This document shows positions 40,566 through 49,640 of a stretch of DNA of 64,000 bases, piece after piece. Under the pieces are notes generated by a model that did not search any database, was not told the DNA's origin, and saw nothing but the letters and a program-made list of their open reading frames with translations. A program made the position numbers and the translations under genes. Source of the DNA: Streptomyces sp. AC555_RSS877 (GTDB lineage: Bacteria; Actinomycetota; Actinomycetes; Streptomycetales; Streptomycetaceae); contig NZ_JAGMUK010000221.1 of assembly GCF_019049245.1 (NCBI RefSeq), positions 223,507 to 287,506 of the forward strand, given 5' to 3'. Position 1 is the stretch's first letter. Every line of letters begins with the position of its first letter.

Positions 40566-40665
40566 CCGACCAGCGTAGGCCACGCCGGAAGAAGCACCCC
40601 GGGCACACCTCCTCAGGACCGTGAGCGCACCCGTCCCCGCAGGCCGGAGCAGACCACCCGCCTCC

Positions 40666-42126
40666 TCACACCCCCACCTCCGCCGCGATCCGCCCCGACC
40701 GCACCGCCGCCACCAGCTGCGCGTGGTCCGCCTCCGTACGGTCGGCGTAGGCGACGGCGAACGCGGTGATCGCCTCGTCCAGCTCCTCGTTCTTGCCGCA
40801 GTAGCCGGCGACCAGGCGCGGGTCGGCACTGTGGGCGTGGGCGCGGGCCAGGAGCGCGCCGGTCATCCGGCCGTAGTCGTCCAGCTGGTCGACGGCGAGG
40901 GCGGCCGGGTCGACACTGCCCTTGCGGTTGCGGAACTGCCGTACCTGGAAGGGCAGTCCGTCGACCGAGGTCCAGCCGAGAAGGATGTCGCTGACCACCT
41001 GCATGCGCTTCTGCCCCATGACCACCCGCCGGCCTTCGTGGCCGGCCTCCGGCGCCTCGAACCCGGCGCTCACCAGATGCGGCACCAACGCCGAAGGGCG
41101 GGTCTCCTTGACCTGCAGGACGAGCGGTTCGCCGCGGTGGTCGAGAAGCAGGACGACATACGAGCGGGTGCCGACACTGCCCGTGCCGACGACACGGAAG
41201 GCGACGTCGTGCACCGCGTGGCGGGCCAACAGGGGGAGCCGGTCCTCGGAGAGCGAGGTCAGGTACTCCTCCAGGGACGCGGCCACCGCCGCGGCCTCCG
41301 CGTCCGGGACGCGCCGCAGCACCGGCGCGGCGTCGACGAAGCGGCGGCCGCCGTCCTCGGTCGGCTCCGTCGACTTCGCGGCGAACCGCCCGCTGGTGTT
41401 GGCCCGCGCCTTCTCGGAGACCCGCTCCAGGGTGCCGAGCAGGTCGTGGGCGTCGGTGTGGGAGACCAGTTCCTCGTCCGCGATGGCGTTCCACGCGTCC
41501 AGGACCGGAAGCCTGGCCAGCAGCCGCATGGTGCGGCGGTAGGCGCCCGCCGCGTCGTGGGCCGCCTTGCGGCAGGTGTCCTCGTCGGCGCCCGCCTCAC
41601 GGGCGGCGAGCACGAGGGAGGCGGCGAGCCGCTTGAGGTCCCACTCCCAGGGGCCGCTCACCGTCTCGTCGAAGTCGTTCAGGTCCATGACCAGGCCGCC
41701 GCGCGCGTCGCCGTACAGGCCGAAGTTGGCGGCGTGGGCGTCGCCGCAGATCTGGGCGCGGATCCTCGTCATGGGTGTGCGCGCCAGGTCGTACGCCATG
41801 AGGCCGGCCGTACCGCGCAGGAAGGCGAAGGGCGTGGCCGCCATCCTGCCCACCCGGATCGGCGTGAGCTCGGGGATACGGCCCCGGCCGGACTCCTCGA
41901 CCGCGCTCACCGCGTCGGGCCGGTCGCCGTCCAGGTCGAGGGCGGCGTGCGCGCTGCGCGGGACGCTTCGCCGCAGCGCCCTGCCCTCTTCCTTGGGCGT
42001 GCCTTCGGCGGGCCAGTCGGCGAAGCCGCGGACCCGGGGAACCCGGCGGGCGTCACCGGCACTCTTCGCCGCCTGCCGAGCGGGAACCGCGTCCCCGACA
42101 ACCGTCTCCGCACTGACCTCGGTCAC
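40666..42126 (-). CDS. DUF2252-family protein
   Basis: 486 aa from the GTG at 42126, which has GGAAGG eight bases upstream; the open frame continues further. It shows the family's kinase-like sequence blocks: RMAATPFAFLRGTAGLMAYD, ICGDAHAANFGLYGD (resembling the HGD motif of APH kinases), DLNDFDETVSGPWEWDLKRL and VVGTGSVGTRSYVVLLLDHR. Biochemical function is not established; the fold suggests a phosphotransferase. It is cytosolic and transcribed alone. It ends 100 bp before the divergent-strand J-domain gene start. Confidence 0.82.
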   Translation of the reverse strand: MTEVSAETVVGDAVPARQAAKSAGDARRVPRVRGFADWPAEGTPKEEGRALRRSVPRSAHAALDLDGDRPDAVSAVEESGRGRIPELTPIRVGRMAATPFAFLRGTAGLMAYDLARTPMTRIRAQICGDAHAANFGLYGDARGGLVMDLNDFDETVSGPWEWDLKRLAASLVLAAREAGADEDTCRKAAHDAAGAYRRTMRLLARLPVLDAWNAIADEELVSHTDAHDLLGTLERVSEKARANTSGRFAAKSTEPTEDGGRRFVDAAPVLRRVPDAEAAAVAASLEEYLTSLSEDRLPLLARHAVHDVAFRVVGTGSVGTRSYVVLLLDHRGEPLVLQVKETRPSALVPHLVSAGFEAPEAGHEGRRVVMGQKRMQVVSDILLGWTSVDGLPFQVRQFRNRKGSVDPAALAVDQLDDYGRMTGALLARAHAHSADPRLVAGYCGKNEELDEAITAFAVAYADRTEADHAQLVAAVRSGRIAAEVGV

Positions 42127-42204
42127 AGCGACCGCCTTCCCCGTACCGGCACGAACATCAACTCGTGCCGACCGTACAGCCGGTGGCCGAAACGCGTCAG
42201 ACCC

Positions 42205-42213
42205 TGTGGACAA
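42205..42213 (-). other. DnaA-box-like nonamer
   Basis: TGTGGACAA, in the upstream region of the DUF2252 gene; followed by the dyad TCCACAACTGTGGA. Confidence 0.45.
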
Positions 42214-42317
42214 CTCCACAACTGTGGAAAACGCCGGCAGCCCTCAGCGGCCCTGCCGTCCCACAGCCCCTCGGCACCCGGCACCCAGTCACCCATTCAC
42301 CACACCGGCAGGGGCCG

Positions 42318-42683
42318 TCAGCACTCCGTCGGCCGCTCCCCCTCCGGCAGATGCTCCTTGGCCCACTCCCCAAGCAGTCGCAGCGCTGGCGCCAGCGCGG
42401 CCCCCGCCTCCGTCAGCCGGTACGACACCCGCAGCGGCGGCCCCTCGTCGACCTCGCGCACCAGCAGGCGCGCCGCACCGAGTTCGGTGAGCCGGTCGGA
42501 GAGCATGCGTTCGCTGATGCCGGGGACGGCCCGGCGCAGGTCGACGAAGTACGCGGGTCCTCCGTTGACGAGGACGGACACGATCGGGCCTGTCCAGCGC
42601 TTTCCGAGCAGCTGGAAGACGCGCGTGATGCCGTCGTCGACGCGCTTGCACGCCGCCAGGTCATGAGTCTGCTCCACCGCCAT
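42318..42683 (-). CDS. HxlR/DUF24-family transcriptional regulator (YodB-like)
   Basis: 121 aa from the ATG at 42683. Winged HTH with the family signature CKRVDDGITRVFQLLGKRWT near the N terminus (Cys12) and AVPGISERMLSDRLTELGAA at about 50-69. In B. subtilis YodB and related regulators the equivalent N-terminal cysteine senses quinones and diamide. It is divergent from an azoreductase gene, the same pairing as yodB-azoR1 control. A 31-bp imperfect dyad (42724-42754) lies between them. Redox sensing is by analogy. Confidence 0.88.
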   Translation of the reverse strand: MAVEQTHDLAACKRVDDGITRVFQLLGKRWTGPIVSVLVNGGPAYFVDLRRAVPGISERMLSDRLTELGAARLLVREVDEGPPLRVSYRLTEAGAALAPALRLLGEWAKEHLPEGERPTEC

Positions 42684-42723
42684 GCCCTCAGGGTACTGCC
42701 TTTCCCCACGGAGCTGAAAAAAA

Positions 42724-42754
42724 GTAAGCGACTGTGTTATCCATAGTCGAGTAC
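42724..42754. promoter_or_regulatory. Candidate HxlR operator in the azoR promoter region
   Basis: GTAnnCGACT and AGTCGnnTAC arms flank an 11-bp centre between the divergent hxlR-type and azoreductase genes. Confidence 0.6.
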
Positions 42755-42814
42755 GAAAAAGCAGCCCGCGGAACGAGCGTCCCGTGGGCCTTCGCACCGT
42801 CCCCTGGAGACCCC

Positions 42815-43468
42815 ATGGCCACGCTCCTGCACATCGACTCCTCCGTCTTCCCCGTCGGCGCCTCCACGTCCCGTGCCGTGACGGACGCCTTCCGCAAGGC
42901 CTGGGAGGAGCAGCATCCCGAGGGCACGGTGATCTACCGCGACCTCGCCGCGAACCCCGTCCCGCACATCACCGCCGACGCCCACACCGCCGGCTTCGCC
43001 GACCCGGCCGCGCACAGCCCGGAGCAGGCGGACGCCTTCGCCGCGCGCGTGCAGCTGATCGAGGAGCTGGAGCAGGCGGACGCGGTGCTGATCGGCGCCC
43101 CGATGTACAACTTCTCGATCCCGTCGACCCTCAAGGCCTGGCTCGACAACGTGGTCCTCATCGGCCGCACCGCCATGACCGAGGACTCGAAGATCAAGGG
43201 CACCCCCGTCACCGTCGTCGCCAGCCGCGGCGGCTCGTACGCCCCGGGCACCCCGCGCGAGGGCTACGAGTACGTGCAGACCTACCTGAAGGCGATCTTC
43301 ACCGACACCCTCGCCGTGGACCTGCACTTCATCGTCCCGGAGCTCACGATGGCCCCGCACAACCCGGCGATGAGCGAGCTGCTCCCCCTCTTCGAAGCCT
43401 CCCGCGAGCGCGCCCTCCAGGACGCGTCCGCCAAGGCCAAGGAAGTGGCCGAGCGCGTCGCGGCGTAG
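42815..43468 (+). CDS. azoR: FMN-dependent NADH:quinone oxidoreductase / azoreductase
   Basis: 217 aa from the ATG at 42815. Flavodoxin-like fold: LLHIDSSVFPVGASTSRAVT at the N terminus binds FMN phosphate, and APMYNFSIPSTLKAWLDNVV (about 96-115) plus VASRGGSY complete the flavin site. AzoR enzymes reduce quinones and azo compounds by two-electron transfer, protecting against electrophile stress. It is divergent from the HxlR regulator. The ORF is open upstream through the promoter, but the domain starts at this ATG. Confidence 0.92.
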   Translation: MATLLHIDSSVFPVGASTSRAVTDAFRKAWEEQHPEGTVIYRDLAANPVPHITADAHTAGFADPAAHSPEQADAFAARVQLIEELEQADAVLIGAPMYNFSIPSTLKAWLDNVVLIGRTAMTEDSKIKGTPVTVVASRGGSYAPGTPREGYEYVQTYLKAIFTDTLAVDLHFIVPELTMAPHNPAMSELLPLFEASRERALQDASAKAKEVAERVAA

Positions 43469-43737
43469 GCCTGCCGGCCGGGACGGGGGTGGGAGACAGA
43501 CCGCCCCCACCCGGCCGCGAGCCGGGACCACTTCACGAACACAACTTCACGAATGACAAGAACGAGAAAAAGAGCCGCAACAGCGACGGCCACCCCGGCC
43601 AAGCCACGCGGACTAGCCGCCCCGTCCGGCCGACCAGGCAGACAGCCCGCCCCCGGCCCCTCCTGCCGCCGTCCTCCTCCGTGTGCCAGTCTTCGCCGGA
43701 GCAACCGGAGGAACAGGGGCAACCTGAGGAGCAGGCG

Positions 43738-44356
43738 ATGACGCAGAGCGCGAAGGCGGCGCCCCGCCGGCGGCACGCGCAGGCGAACCGGCGACGCATT
43801 CTGGACACGGCACGCGAGACGCTGAGCGCGGATCCGGAGACGACCATCGACGACATCGCCCGCGCCGCAGGCGTCGCCCGCCGCACCCTCTACGGCCATT
43901 TCACCAGCTGGGAGGAGCTCGTTAACGCCCTCCGACGAGGCGGTGGAGACGCTCCGGCAGGCGTTCCTCGAGGAGCGCAACCCCGCCGAGCCCTCCGATC
44001 TGGCCCTGGCCCGCTACATCCTGGCCGTCTGGGGCATCGGCGATCGCTTCCGCATGCTGATCGCGCTCGGCCGCCGGGACCTGGACGGTGACATCCGCGG
44101 CGCCCTGACCCCCGTACGGGACCTGGCCGGCGAACTGCTCGCGCAGGGACAGCGGGACGGGGTGTTCGCCGGCCATCTGCCCGCGCCGGTGCTGGCCCAC
44201 GTACGGGAGTCGGTCGTGGTCTCGATGCTGGAGTCGGTGAACGACGAGGCGTGGGAGATCCCCGCCCCCGCCGCCGCCACGGCCGTCCTGCTGGCCGCCG
44301 GTAGGACACGGCCCGAGGCGGAAGCCGTCCTGCGGCACCTGCGCACCAACGGCTGA
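43738..44356 (+). pseudogene. TetR-family regulator with internal frameshift
   Basis: From the ATG at 43738 (GAGGAG upstream), the protein reads as a complete TetR HTH: RRRILDTARETLSADPETTI, then DIARAAGVARRTLYGHFTSW and EELVNALR. At about 43930 the frame is lost; the rest of the TetR ligand domain continues in another frame as ETLRQAFLEERNPAEPSDLA to RHLRTNG (stop at 44356). Restoring two bases near CCCTCCGACGAG would give the normal NAL-SDEAVETLR junction. In its current form the first frame runs to 44091 with an unrelated tail. This is either a genuine pseudogene or a sequencing error. Confidence 0.85.
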
Positions 44357-44481
44357 AGCCGGGCACGCCACGAACCGGCCGACGGGCACGACCCCGACCG
44401 GGAGAGACGGTGAGGGACGGTAAGAGACGGTGAAAGCACCGTGAGATACCTCACCGCGGAGCCCTCGCCGACGCAACGAAA

Positions 44482-44524
44482 AACGGGCCCTCACCGTGAC
44501 TTTCGTCACTGGTGAAGACCCGTT
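44482..44524 (-). terminator. Terminator downstream of tRNA-Leu
   Basis: Stem formed by TCACC(bulge)GTGAC and GTCACTGGTGA around TTTC, extended by CGGG/CCCG; on the minus strand it follows the tRNA and ends in a T-run (complement of 44477-44483). Confidence 0.75.
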
Positions 44525-44540
44525 CATCGGTTCTTCGCTG

Positions 44541-44624
44541 TGCGCGAGGGGGGAGTTGAACCCCCACGCCCTTTCGGGCACTGGAACCTGAATCCAGCGC
44601 GTCTGCCTATTCCGCCACCCGCGC
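44541..44624 (-). tRNA. tRNA-Leu (anticodon CAG)
   Basis: Minus strand begins GCGCGGGTGGCGGAATAGGC. It has a class II long variable arm (TGCCCGAAAGGGCG), anticodon loop TTCAGGT in the stem GCTGG/CCAG, T-arm GGGGGTTCAACTCCCCC, and a 7-bp acceptor stem with one G-U. The 3' CCA is not encoded. Confidence 0.95.
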
Positions 44625-45110
44625 ATTGGGTGTGTCCTCAGGCCCTGTCCCCCTAGGGGCTGGCGCCTTCCGACACGCAGAACATTAGCACGCAGGACGG
44701 GGTGGGTTCACATCCCTTATGGCGGGGCAGCAGCCGACCAGCACACTCTGCGTCCGTCCGCCACCCCACCTCCGATCCCGCTGCTACGTATCAACGCGGA
44801 CCGGTTCACGTATCAACCTCGTACCGGTCCAGCCCCTGTCCGCAGGAGCCGGTCCGGGTCCACAGTCCGGTGCGGGACACTTGTCTTCGGCCGCCTCTAC
44901 GATCCTTGGCAGGACGACGTCCGAGAAGAGTTCGAAGGGGTGCTCCGGAGGGAACTTCGGAGGCGTCGACACCGTCGACCGGGCCGACAGGGGGAACCAG
45001 CCGATTTACCGGCGCGTGGATACGATCAGTAAGCAGTACCAGCAGTACCGGGCAAGGCAGTGCCCGCTCAGCGGGACGCAGGACGGCAGCAGCGACGGAG
45101 GAGGTGCCCC
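44625..45110. other. 486-bp region upstream of fhaA
   Basis: No ORF with credible coding character. It contains the direct repeat ACGTATCAAC at 44786-44795 and 44808-44817 (22 bp apart), each followed by ACCGGT, and must hold the promoters of tRNA-Leu (minus) and of the fhaA-pknB operon (plus). Confidence 0.6.
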
Positions 45111-45986
45111 ATGGGAGTCCTGAAGAAGTTCGAGCAGCGTCTCGAAGGTCTGGTCAACGGCACCTTCGCCAAGGTGTTCAAGTCCGAGGTACAGCCCGTG
45201 GAGATCGCGGGAGCGCTCCAGCGCGAGTGCGACAACAACGCGACCATCTGGAACCGCGACCGGACGGTCGTACCCAACGACTTCATCGTGGAGCTGAGCA
45301 CGCCGGACTTCGAGCGGCTCAGCCCCTACTCCGGCCAGCTCGGCGACGAGCTCGCCGGCATGGTGCGCGACTACGCGAAGCAGCAGCGCTACACCTTCAT
45401 GGGCCCCATCAAGGTCCATCTGGAGAAGGCGGACGACCTCGACACCGGCCTGTACCGGGTGCGCAGCCGTACGCTCGCCTCCTCCACCAACCAGCAGTCT
45501 CCCGGCAACGCCCCGGCAGCCCCGGCAGCAGGCCGGCCGGCACCCGGCGGCTACGGCTATCCGCCGCCCTCCGCTCCCGCGGGCGCCCCGCCCATGCCCG
45601 CCGCGCCGCCGCCCGGCAGCCGCCCCGGCGGTTACGGCTACCCACAGCCCGTGGGCGGACAGCGCCCCCCGGCCGCACCCGCTGCCGCACCCGCGGCCGG
45701 CGGTCGCATGCGCCACTGGGTCGAGATCAACGGCAACCGCCATCAGATCTCCCGCGCGACGCTGGTGCTGGGCCGCAGCACCGAGGCCGACGTGCGGATC
45801 GACGACCCCGGCGTCTCCCGCCGGCACTGTGAGATCCGGACCGGAACGCCCCCGACGATCCAGGATCTCGGGTCCACCAACGGCATCGTGGTGGACGGGC
45901 AGCACACCACCCGCGCTACGCTCCGCGACGGCTCGCGGATCGTCGTGGGCAGTACCACCATCATTTACCGGCAAGCCGAAGGGTGA
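45111..45986 (+). CDS. fhaA: FhaA: DUF3662 plus FHA domain protein
   Basis: 291 aa from the ATG at 45111 with GGAGGTG upstream. Residues 1-115 are the DUF3662 domain (GVLKKFEQRLEGLVNGTFAK ... DYAKQQRYTFMGPIKVHLE). A Pro/Gly/Tyr/Ala-rich linker follows (about 130-195). The C-terminal FHA domain binds phosphothreonine: LVLGRSTEADVRIDD, GVSRRHCEIR, LGSTNGIVVDG. In mycobacteria FhaA recruits the phosphorylated pseudokinase MviN to control peptidoglycan synthesis. First gene of fhaA-fhaB-pstP-ftsW-pbpA-pknB, so likely cotranscribed with its kinase and phosphatase. Confidence 0.93.
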   Translation: MGVLKKFEQRLEGLVNGTFAKVFKSEVQPVEIAGALQRECDNNATIWNRDRTVVPNDFIVELSTPDFERLSPYSGQLGDELAGMVRDYAKQQRYTFMGPIKVHLEKADDLDTGLYRVRSRTLASSTNQQSPGNAPAAPAAGRPAPGGYGYPPPSAPAGAPPMPAAPPPGSRPGGYGYPQPVGGQRPPAAPAAAPAAGGRMRHWVEINGNRHQISRATLVLGRSTEADVRIDDPGVSRRHCEIRTGTPPTIQDLGSTNGIVVDGQHTTRATLRDGSRIVVGSTTIIYRQAEG

Positions 45987-45996
45987 AGCGGGGGCA

Positions 45997-46512
45997 ATGT
46001 CAGAGCTGACCCTCACGGTCATGCGGCTGGGTTTCCTGGCCGTATTGTGGCTGTTCGTGATCGTGGCCGTGCAGGTCATCCGCAGCGACCTGTTCGGTAC
46101 GCGTGTCACCCAGCGCGGTTCGCGCCGGGAGAGCGGGCGGCAGCAACAGGCCGCCGCCCGACAGGCCGCGCCTCCGCAGCAGCGCCAACAGGCGGCCGGC
46201 GGCCGCCAGCGTCGTAACGCACCCACCAAACTGGTGGTGACCGAGGGCACACTCACCGGCACCACCGTCGCGCTCCAGGGCCAGACCATCACCCTGGGCC
46301 GGGCGCACGACAGCACCATCGTGCTGGACGACGACTACGCGTCCAGCCGCCATGCCAGGATCTACCCGGACCGCGACGGCCAGTGGATCGTCGAGGACCT
46401 GGGCTCCACCAACGGCACGTACCTCGACCGAACGCGGCTGACGACCCCCACACCGATTGCGCCGGGCGCGCCCCTCCGCATCGGCAAGACCGTCATCGAG
46501 CTGCGGAAGTAG
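45997..46512 (+). CDS. fhaB: FhaB (FipA-type) membrane-anchored FHA protein
   Basis: 171 aa from the ATG at 45997, 10 nt after fhaA. One N-terminal TM helix (LTVMRLGFLAVLWLFVIVAV), a Gln/Arg/Ala-rich linker, then an FHA domain at about 95-168: ITLGRAHDSTIVLDDDYASS, RHARI, LGSTNGTYLDR. The phosphothreonine-binding Arg, Ser and Asn residues are all present. The M. tuberculosis counterpart (FipA/FhaB) works with the division apparatus under PknB control. Confidence 0.93.
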   Translation: MSELTLTVMRLGFLAVLWLFVIVAVQVIRSDLFGTRVTQRGSRRESGRQQQAAARQAAPPQQRQQAAGGRQRRNAPTKLVVTEGTLTGTTVALQGQTITLGRAHDSTIVLDDDYASSRHARIYPDRDGQWIVEDLGSTNGTYLDRTRLTTPTPIAPGAPLRIGKTVIELRK

Positions 46513-46604
46513 TGCCACGTCATGAATGAGCGCGAGCGGAGCGAGCACGCAGCGGCGCCCGGCACCCCGGGCCCCGGCGCGCTCCCGACCGGAGGGTGGG
46601 CACC

Positions 46605-48170
46605 GTGCGGATGTACCCGGAGCCGACGGGCGAGGTGCGCATGAGTCTGTCACTGCGCTTCGCCGCCGGATCGCACAAAGGCATGATCCGGGAGGGCAAC
46701 GAGGACTCCGGATACGCCGGTCCGCGCCTGCTCGCCATCGCCGACGGCATGGGCGGCGCGGCGGCCGGCGAGGTCGCCTCCTCCGAGGCCATCTCCACCA
46801 TCGTCGCCCTCGACGACGACGTGCCCGGCTCCGACATCCTCACCTCCCTCGGCACCGCCGTACAGCGCGCCAACGACCAGCTGCGCGCGATGGTCGAGGA
46901 GGACCCGCAGCTGGAGGGCATGGGCACCACGCTCACCGCCCTGCTGTGGACCGGCCAGCGCCTGGGTCTCGTGCACGTCGGCGACTCGCGTGCCTACCTG
47001 CTGCGCGACGGCGTCCTCACGCAGATCACGCAGGACCACACGTGGGTGCAGCGCCTGGTCGACGAGGGCCGTATCACCGAGGAAGAGGCCACCACCCACC
47101 CGCAGCGCTCCCTGCTGATGCGCGCGCTGGGCAGCGGCGAACACGTCGAGCCCGACCTGTCCATCCGTGAAGTCCGTGCCGGCGACCGCTACCTGATCTG
47201 CTCCGACGGCCTGTCCGGCGTCGTGTCCCACCAGACGCTGGAGGACACCCTCGCCAGCTATCAGGGCCCCCAGGAGACCGTGCAGGAGCTGATCCAGCTC
47301 GCACTGCGCGGCGGCGGCCCCGACAACATCACGGTCATCATCGCCGACGTCCTCGACCTCGACACCGGGGACACCCTCGCCGGGCAGCTCTCCGACACCC
47401 CCGTCGTGGTCGGCGCCGTCGCCGAGAACCAGCTCCAGCTGCACGACAACGGCATCATGCAGACCCCGGCCGGGCGCGCCTCCGGTCTCGGCCGCCAGGT
47501 CCCCGGACAGGGCGGCGGCGAGTTCGGCCCGCCCGGCTCCGGCGACACCACCGGATACATCTCCACGTCCGGTTTCGGCGACTACGGCGACGACGACTTC
47601 GTCAAGCACCGCAAGGGCCGCAGGTGGCTCAAGAGATCCTTCTACGTCGCGCTCGCGCTCGCCGTCGTCGGCGGCGGCCTGTACGGCGGTTACCGCTGGA
47701 CGCAGACGCAGTACTACGTCGGCGCCAACGGCGAACACGTCGCCCTGTACCGCGGCATCAGCCAGGACCTCGCCTGGGTCTCGCTGTCCAAGGTGCACAA
47801 GGACCACCCCGAGATCGAACTCAAGTACCTGCCGACGTACATGCAGAAGCAGGTCAAGGCGACGATCACCGAGGGCGGTCTCAAGGACGCCCAGACGAAG
47901 ATCAACGCCCTGGCGGTCCAGGCGTCCGCGTGCGAGAAGGAAGCCGCGCGTCAGAAGGCCGAGAGCGAGAACAACGCCAAGACCGGCGAAGGCGAGGCCG
48001 GCGGCACCACGGGAACCACACCCGCCTCTTGGTCGTCCAAGGCCTCACCGAGCCCGAATCCATCGGCGCCGACCTCGCCCGCCCCGTCCACGACTGCGCC
48101 CACGCCCACCCCCGGCCCCAGCCTCTCCGACCAGGAGCAGAAGGTCGTCTCGCAGTGCGACAAGCAGTAG
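46605..48170 (+). CDS. pstP: PP2C-family Ser/Thr protein phosphatase PstP
   Basis: 521 aa from the GTG at 46605 (GGAGGG eight bases upstream); an ATG at 46641 (MSLSLRFAAG) is the main alternative. PPM phosphatase motifs: REGNEDSGY, AIADGMGGAAAGEVAS, VHVGDSRAYLL, CSDGLSGVV and GGPDNITVII, with the metal-binding Asp residues in place. After a linker, one TM helix (SFYVALALAVVGGGLYGGYR) leads to an extracellular region of about 160 residues ending in a Ser/Pro/Thr-rich tail. It dephosphorylates substrates of PknB-type kinases and the kinases themselves. Confidence 0.94.
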   Translation: MRMYPEPTGEVRMSLSLRFAAGSHKGMIREGNEDSGYAGPRLLAIADGMGGAAAGEVASSEAISTIVALDDDVPGSDILTSLGTAVQRANDQLRAMVEEDPQLEGMGTTLTALLWTGQRLGLVHVGDSRAYLLRDGVLTQITQDHTWVQRLVDEGRITEEEATTHPQRSLLMRALGSGEHVEPDLSIREVRAGDRYLICSDGLSGVVSHQTLEDTLASYQGPQETVQELIQLALRGGGPDNITVIIADVLDLDTGDTLAGQLSDTPVVVGAVAENQLQLHDNGIMQTPAGRASGLGRQVPGQGGGEFGPPGSGDTTGYISTSGFGDYGDDDFVKHRKGRRWLKRSFYVALALAVVGGGLYGGYRWTQTQYYVGANGEHVALYRGISQDLAWVSLSKVHKDHPEIELKYLPTYMQKQVKATITEGGLKDAQTKINALAVQASACEKEAARQKAESENNAKTGEGEAGGTTGTTPASWSSKASPSPNPSAPTSPAPSTTAPTPTPGPSLSDQEQKVVSQCDKQ

Positions 48171-48197
48171 CCGAGCCGTGAGAGGCCCTGTCACACG

Positions 48198-49640
48198 ATG
48201 AGCAGTTCTACCAACCCATCGACGCACCACACGTCCACCATCGGTGCCATCGGCACGCCGAGCCGCCGCAACACCGAGCTCGCGCTGCTGGTGTTCGCCG
48301 TGGTGATCCCGGTGTTCGCCTACGCCAACGTGGGCCTGGCGATCAATGACGAGGTGCCGCCCGGTCTGCTGGGCTACGGCCTCGGACTCGGCCTGCTCGC
48401 AGGCGTCGGCCATCTCGTCGTACGGAAGTTCGCGCCGTACGCCGACCCGCTGATGCTGCCGCTGGCGACGCTGCTGAACGGGCTCGGGCTGGTCGTCATC
48501 TGGCGGCTGGACCAGTCGAAGCGGCTCAGTAACTACGCCGCTGCGGCACCTCGCCAGTTGCTGTACTCCGCGATGGGCGTCGCCCTGCTGGTGGCCGTGC
48601 TGATCTTCCTCAAGGACCACCGCGTCCTGCAGCGCTACACCTACATCTCCATGGCCGGCGCGCTGTTCCTGCTGGTCCTGCCGCTCGTGCCCGGACTCGG
48701 CGCGAACATCTACGGCGCCAAGATCTGGATCAAGATCCCCGGCCTCGGCACGCTTCAGCCCGGTGAGTTCGCGAAGATCGCTCTTGCGGTGTTCTTCGCC
48801 GGCTATCTCATGGTCAAGAGAGACGCCCTGGCCCTGGCAAGCCGCCGCTTCATGGGCCTGTACCTGCCACGCGGTCGTGACCTCGGTCCGATTCTCGTCG
48901 TCTGGGTGATCTCGATTCTCATCCTGGTCTTCGAGACCGACCTCGGAACATCCCTGCTGTTCTTCGGAATGTTCATCATCATGCTGTACGTCGCGACCGA
49001 GCGGACCAGCTGGATCGTCTTCGGTCTGCTGATGTCCGCGGTCGGCGCCGTCGGCGTGGCCAGCTTCGAGCCGCACATCCAGACGCGTGTGCAGGCCTGG
49101 CTGGACCCGATGCGCGAGTTCCAGCTCAGCCGCTCCGGGGCCAGTGACGGCATCGTGCACTCCGAGCAGGCCATGCAGGCCCTGTGGGCCTTCGGCTCCG
49201 GCGGCACGCTCGGTACCGGCCTCGGGCAGGGCAACTCCGACCTCATCGGCTTCGCCGCCAACTCCGACTTCATCCTCGCGACCTTCGGCGAGGAACTGGG
49301 CCTGGCCGGCGTCATGGCGATCCTGCTGCTCTACGGCCTGATCGTGGAACGCGGGGTGCGCACCGCGCTCGCGGCCCGCGACCCGTTCGGCAAGCTGCTC
49401 GCCATCGGCCTGTCCGGCGCCTTCGCCCTCCAGGTCTTCGTCGTGGCGGGCGGTGTCATGGGCCTCATCCCGCTGACCGGTATGACGCTGCCGTTCGTGG
49501 CCTACGGCGGTTCGTCCGTCATCGCCAACTGGGCTCTCATCGGCATCCTGTTGCGCATCAGCGACACCGCACGCCGTCCGGCCCCCGCCCCCGCCCCCAG
49601 CCCCGACGCCGAGATGACCCAGGTGGTCCGCCCGTCATGA
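48198..49640 (+). CDS. FtsW/RodA/SpoVE-family SEDS glycosyltransferase
   Basis: 480 aa with about 12 TM helices. The long extracellular loop is followed by the conserved FVAYGGSSVIANWALIGILL near the C terminus, and VFETDLGTSLLFFGMFIIML contains the catalytic Asp region of SEDS polymerases. SEDS proteins polymerise lipid II into glycan strands with a partner class B PBP, here the next gene, overlapping by 4 nt. The N terminus has a 25-residue polar tail (Ser/Thr/His-rich). Gene position next to pbpA and pknB is conserved in actinobacteria; RodA versus FtsW cannot be decided by eye. Confidence 0.93.
   Translation: MSSSTNPSTHHTSTIGAIGTPSRRNTELALLVFAVVIPVFAYANVGLAINDEVPPGLLGYGLGLGLLAGVGHLVVRKFAPYADPLMLPLATLLNGLGLVVIWRLDQSKRLSNYAAAAPRQLLYSAMGVALLVAVLIFLKDHRVLQRYTYISMAGALFLLVLPLVPGLGANIYGAKIWIKIPGLGTLQPGEFAKIALAVFFAGYLMVKRDALALASRRFMGLYLPRGRDLGPILVVWVISILILVFETDLGTSLLFFGMFIIMLYVATERTSWIVFGLLMSAVGAVGVASFEPHIQTRVQAWLDPMREFQLSRSGASDGIVHSEQAMQALWAFGSGGTLGTGLGQGNSDLIGFAANSDFILATFGEELGLAGVMAILLLYGLIVERGVRTALAARDPFGKLLAIGLSGAFALQVFVVAGGVMGLIPLTGMTLPFVAYGGSSVIANWALIGILLRISDTARRPAPAPAPSPDAEMTQVVRPS

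Noticed and set aside
43469..43737. Small gene between azoR and the broken TetR gene
   Set aside because: Short frames exist but have no ribosome site, recognisable domain or coding bias; treated as intergenic.
43922..43924. TTA (bldA-type leucine) codon in the TetR region
   Set aside because: It is in frame only if the second frame is extended upstream of the frameshift; in the HTH frame the bases read GTT AAC, so it is an artefact of the broken frame.
44640..44665. Possible third MITE end (CAGGCCCTGTCCCCCTAGG)
   Set aside because: It shares only a few bases with the terminal repeats and has no matching partner nearby.
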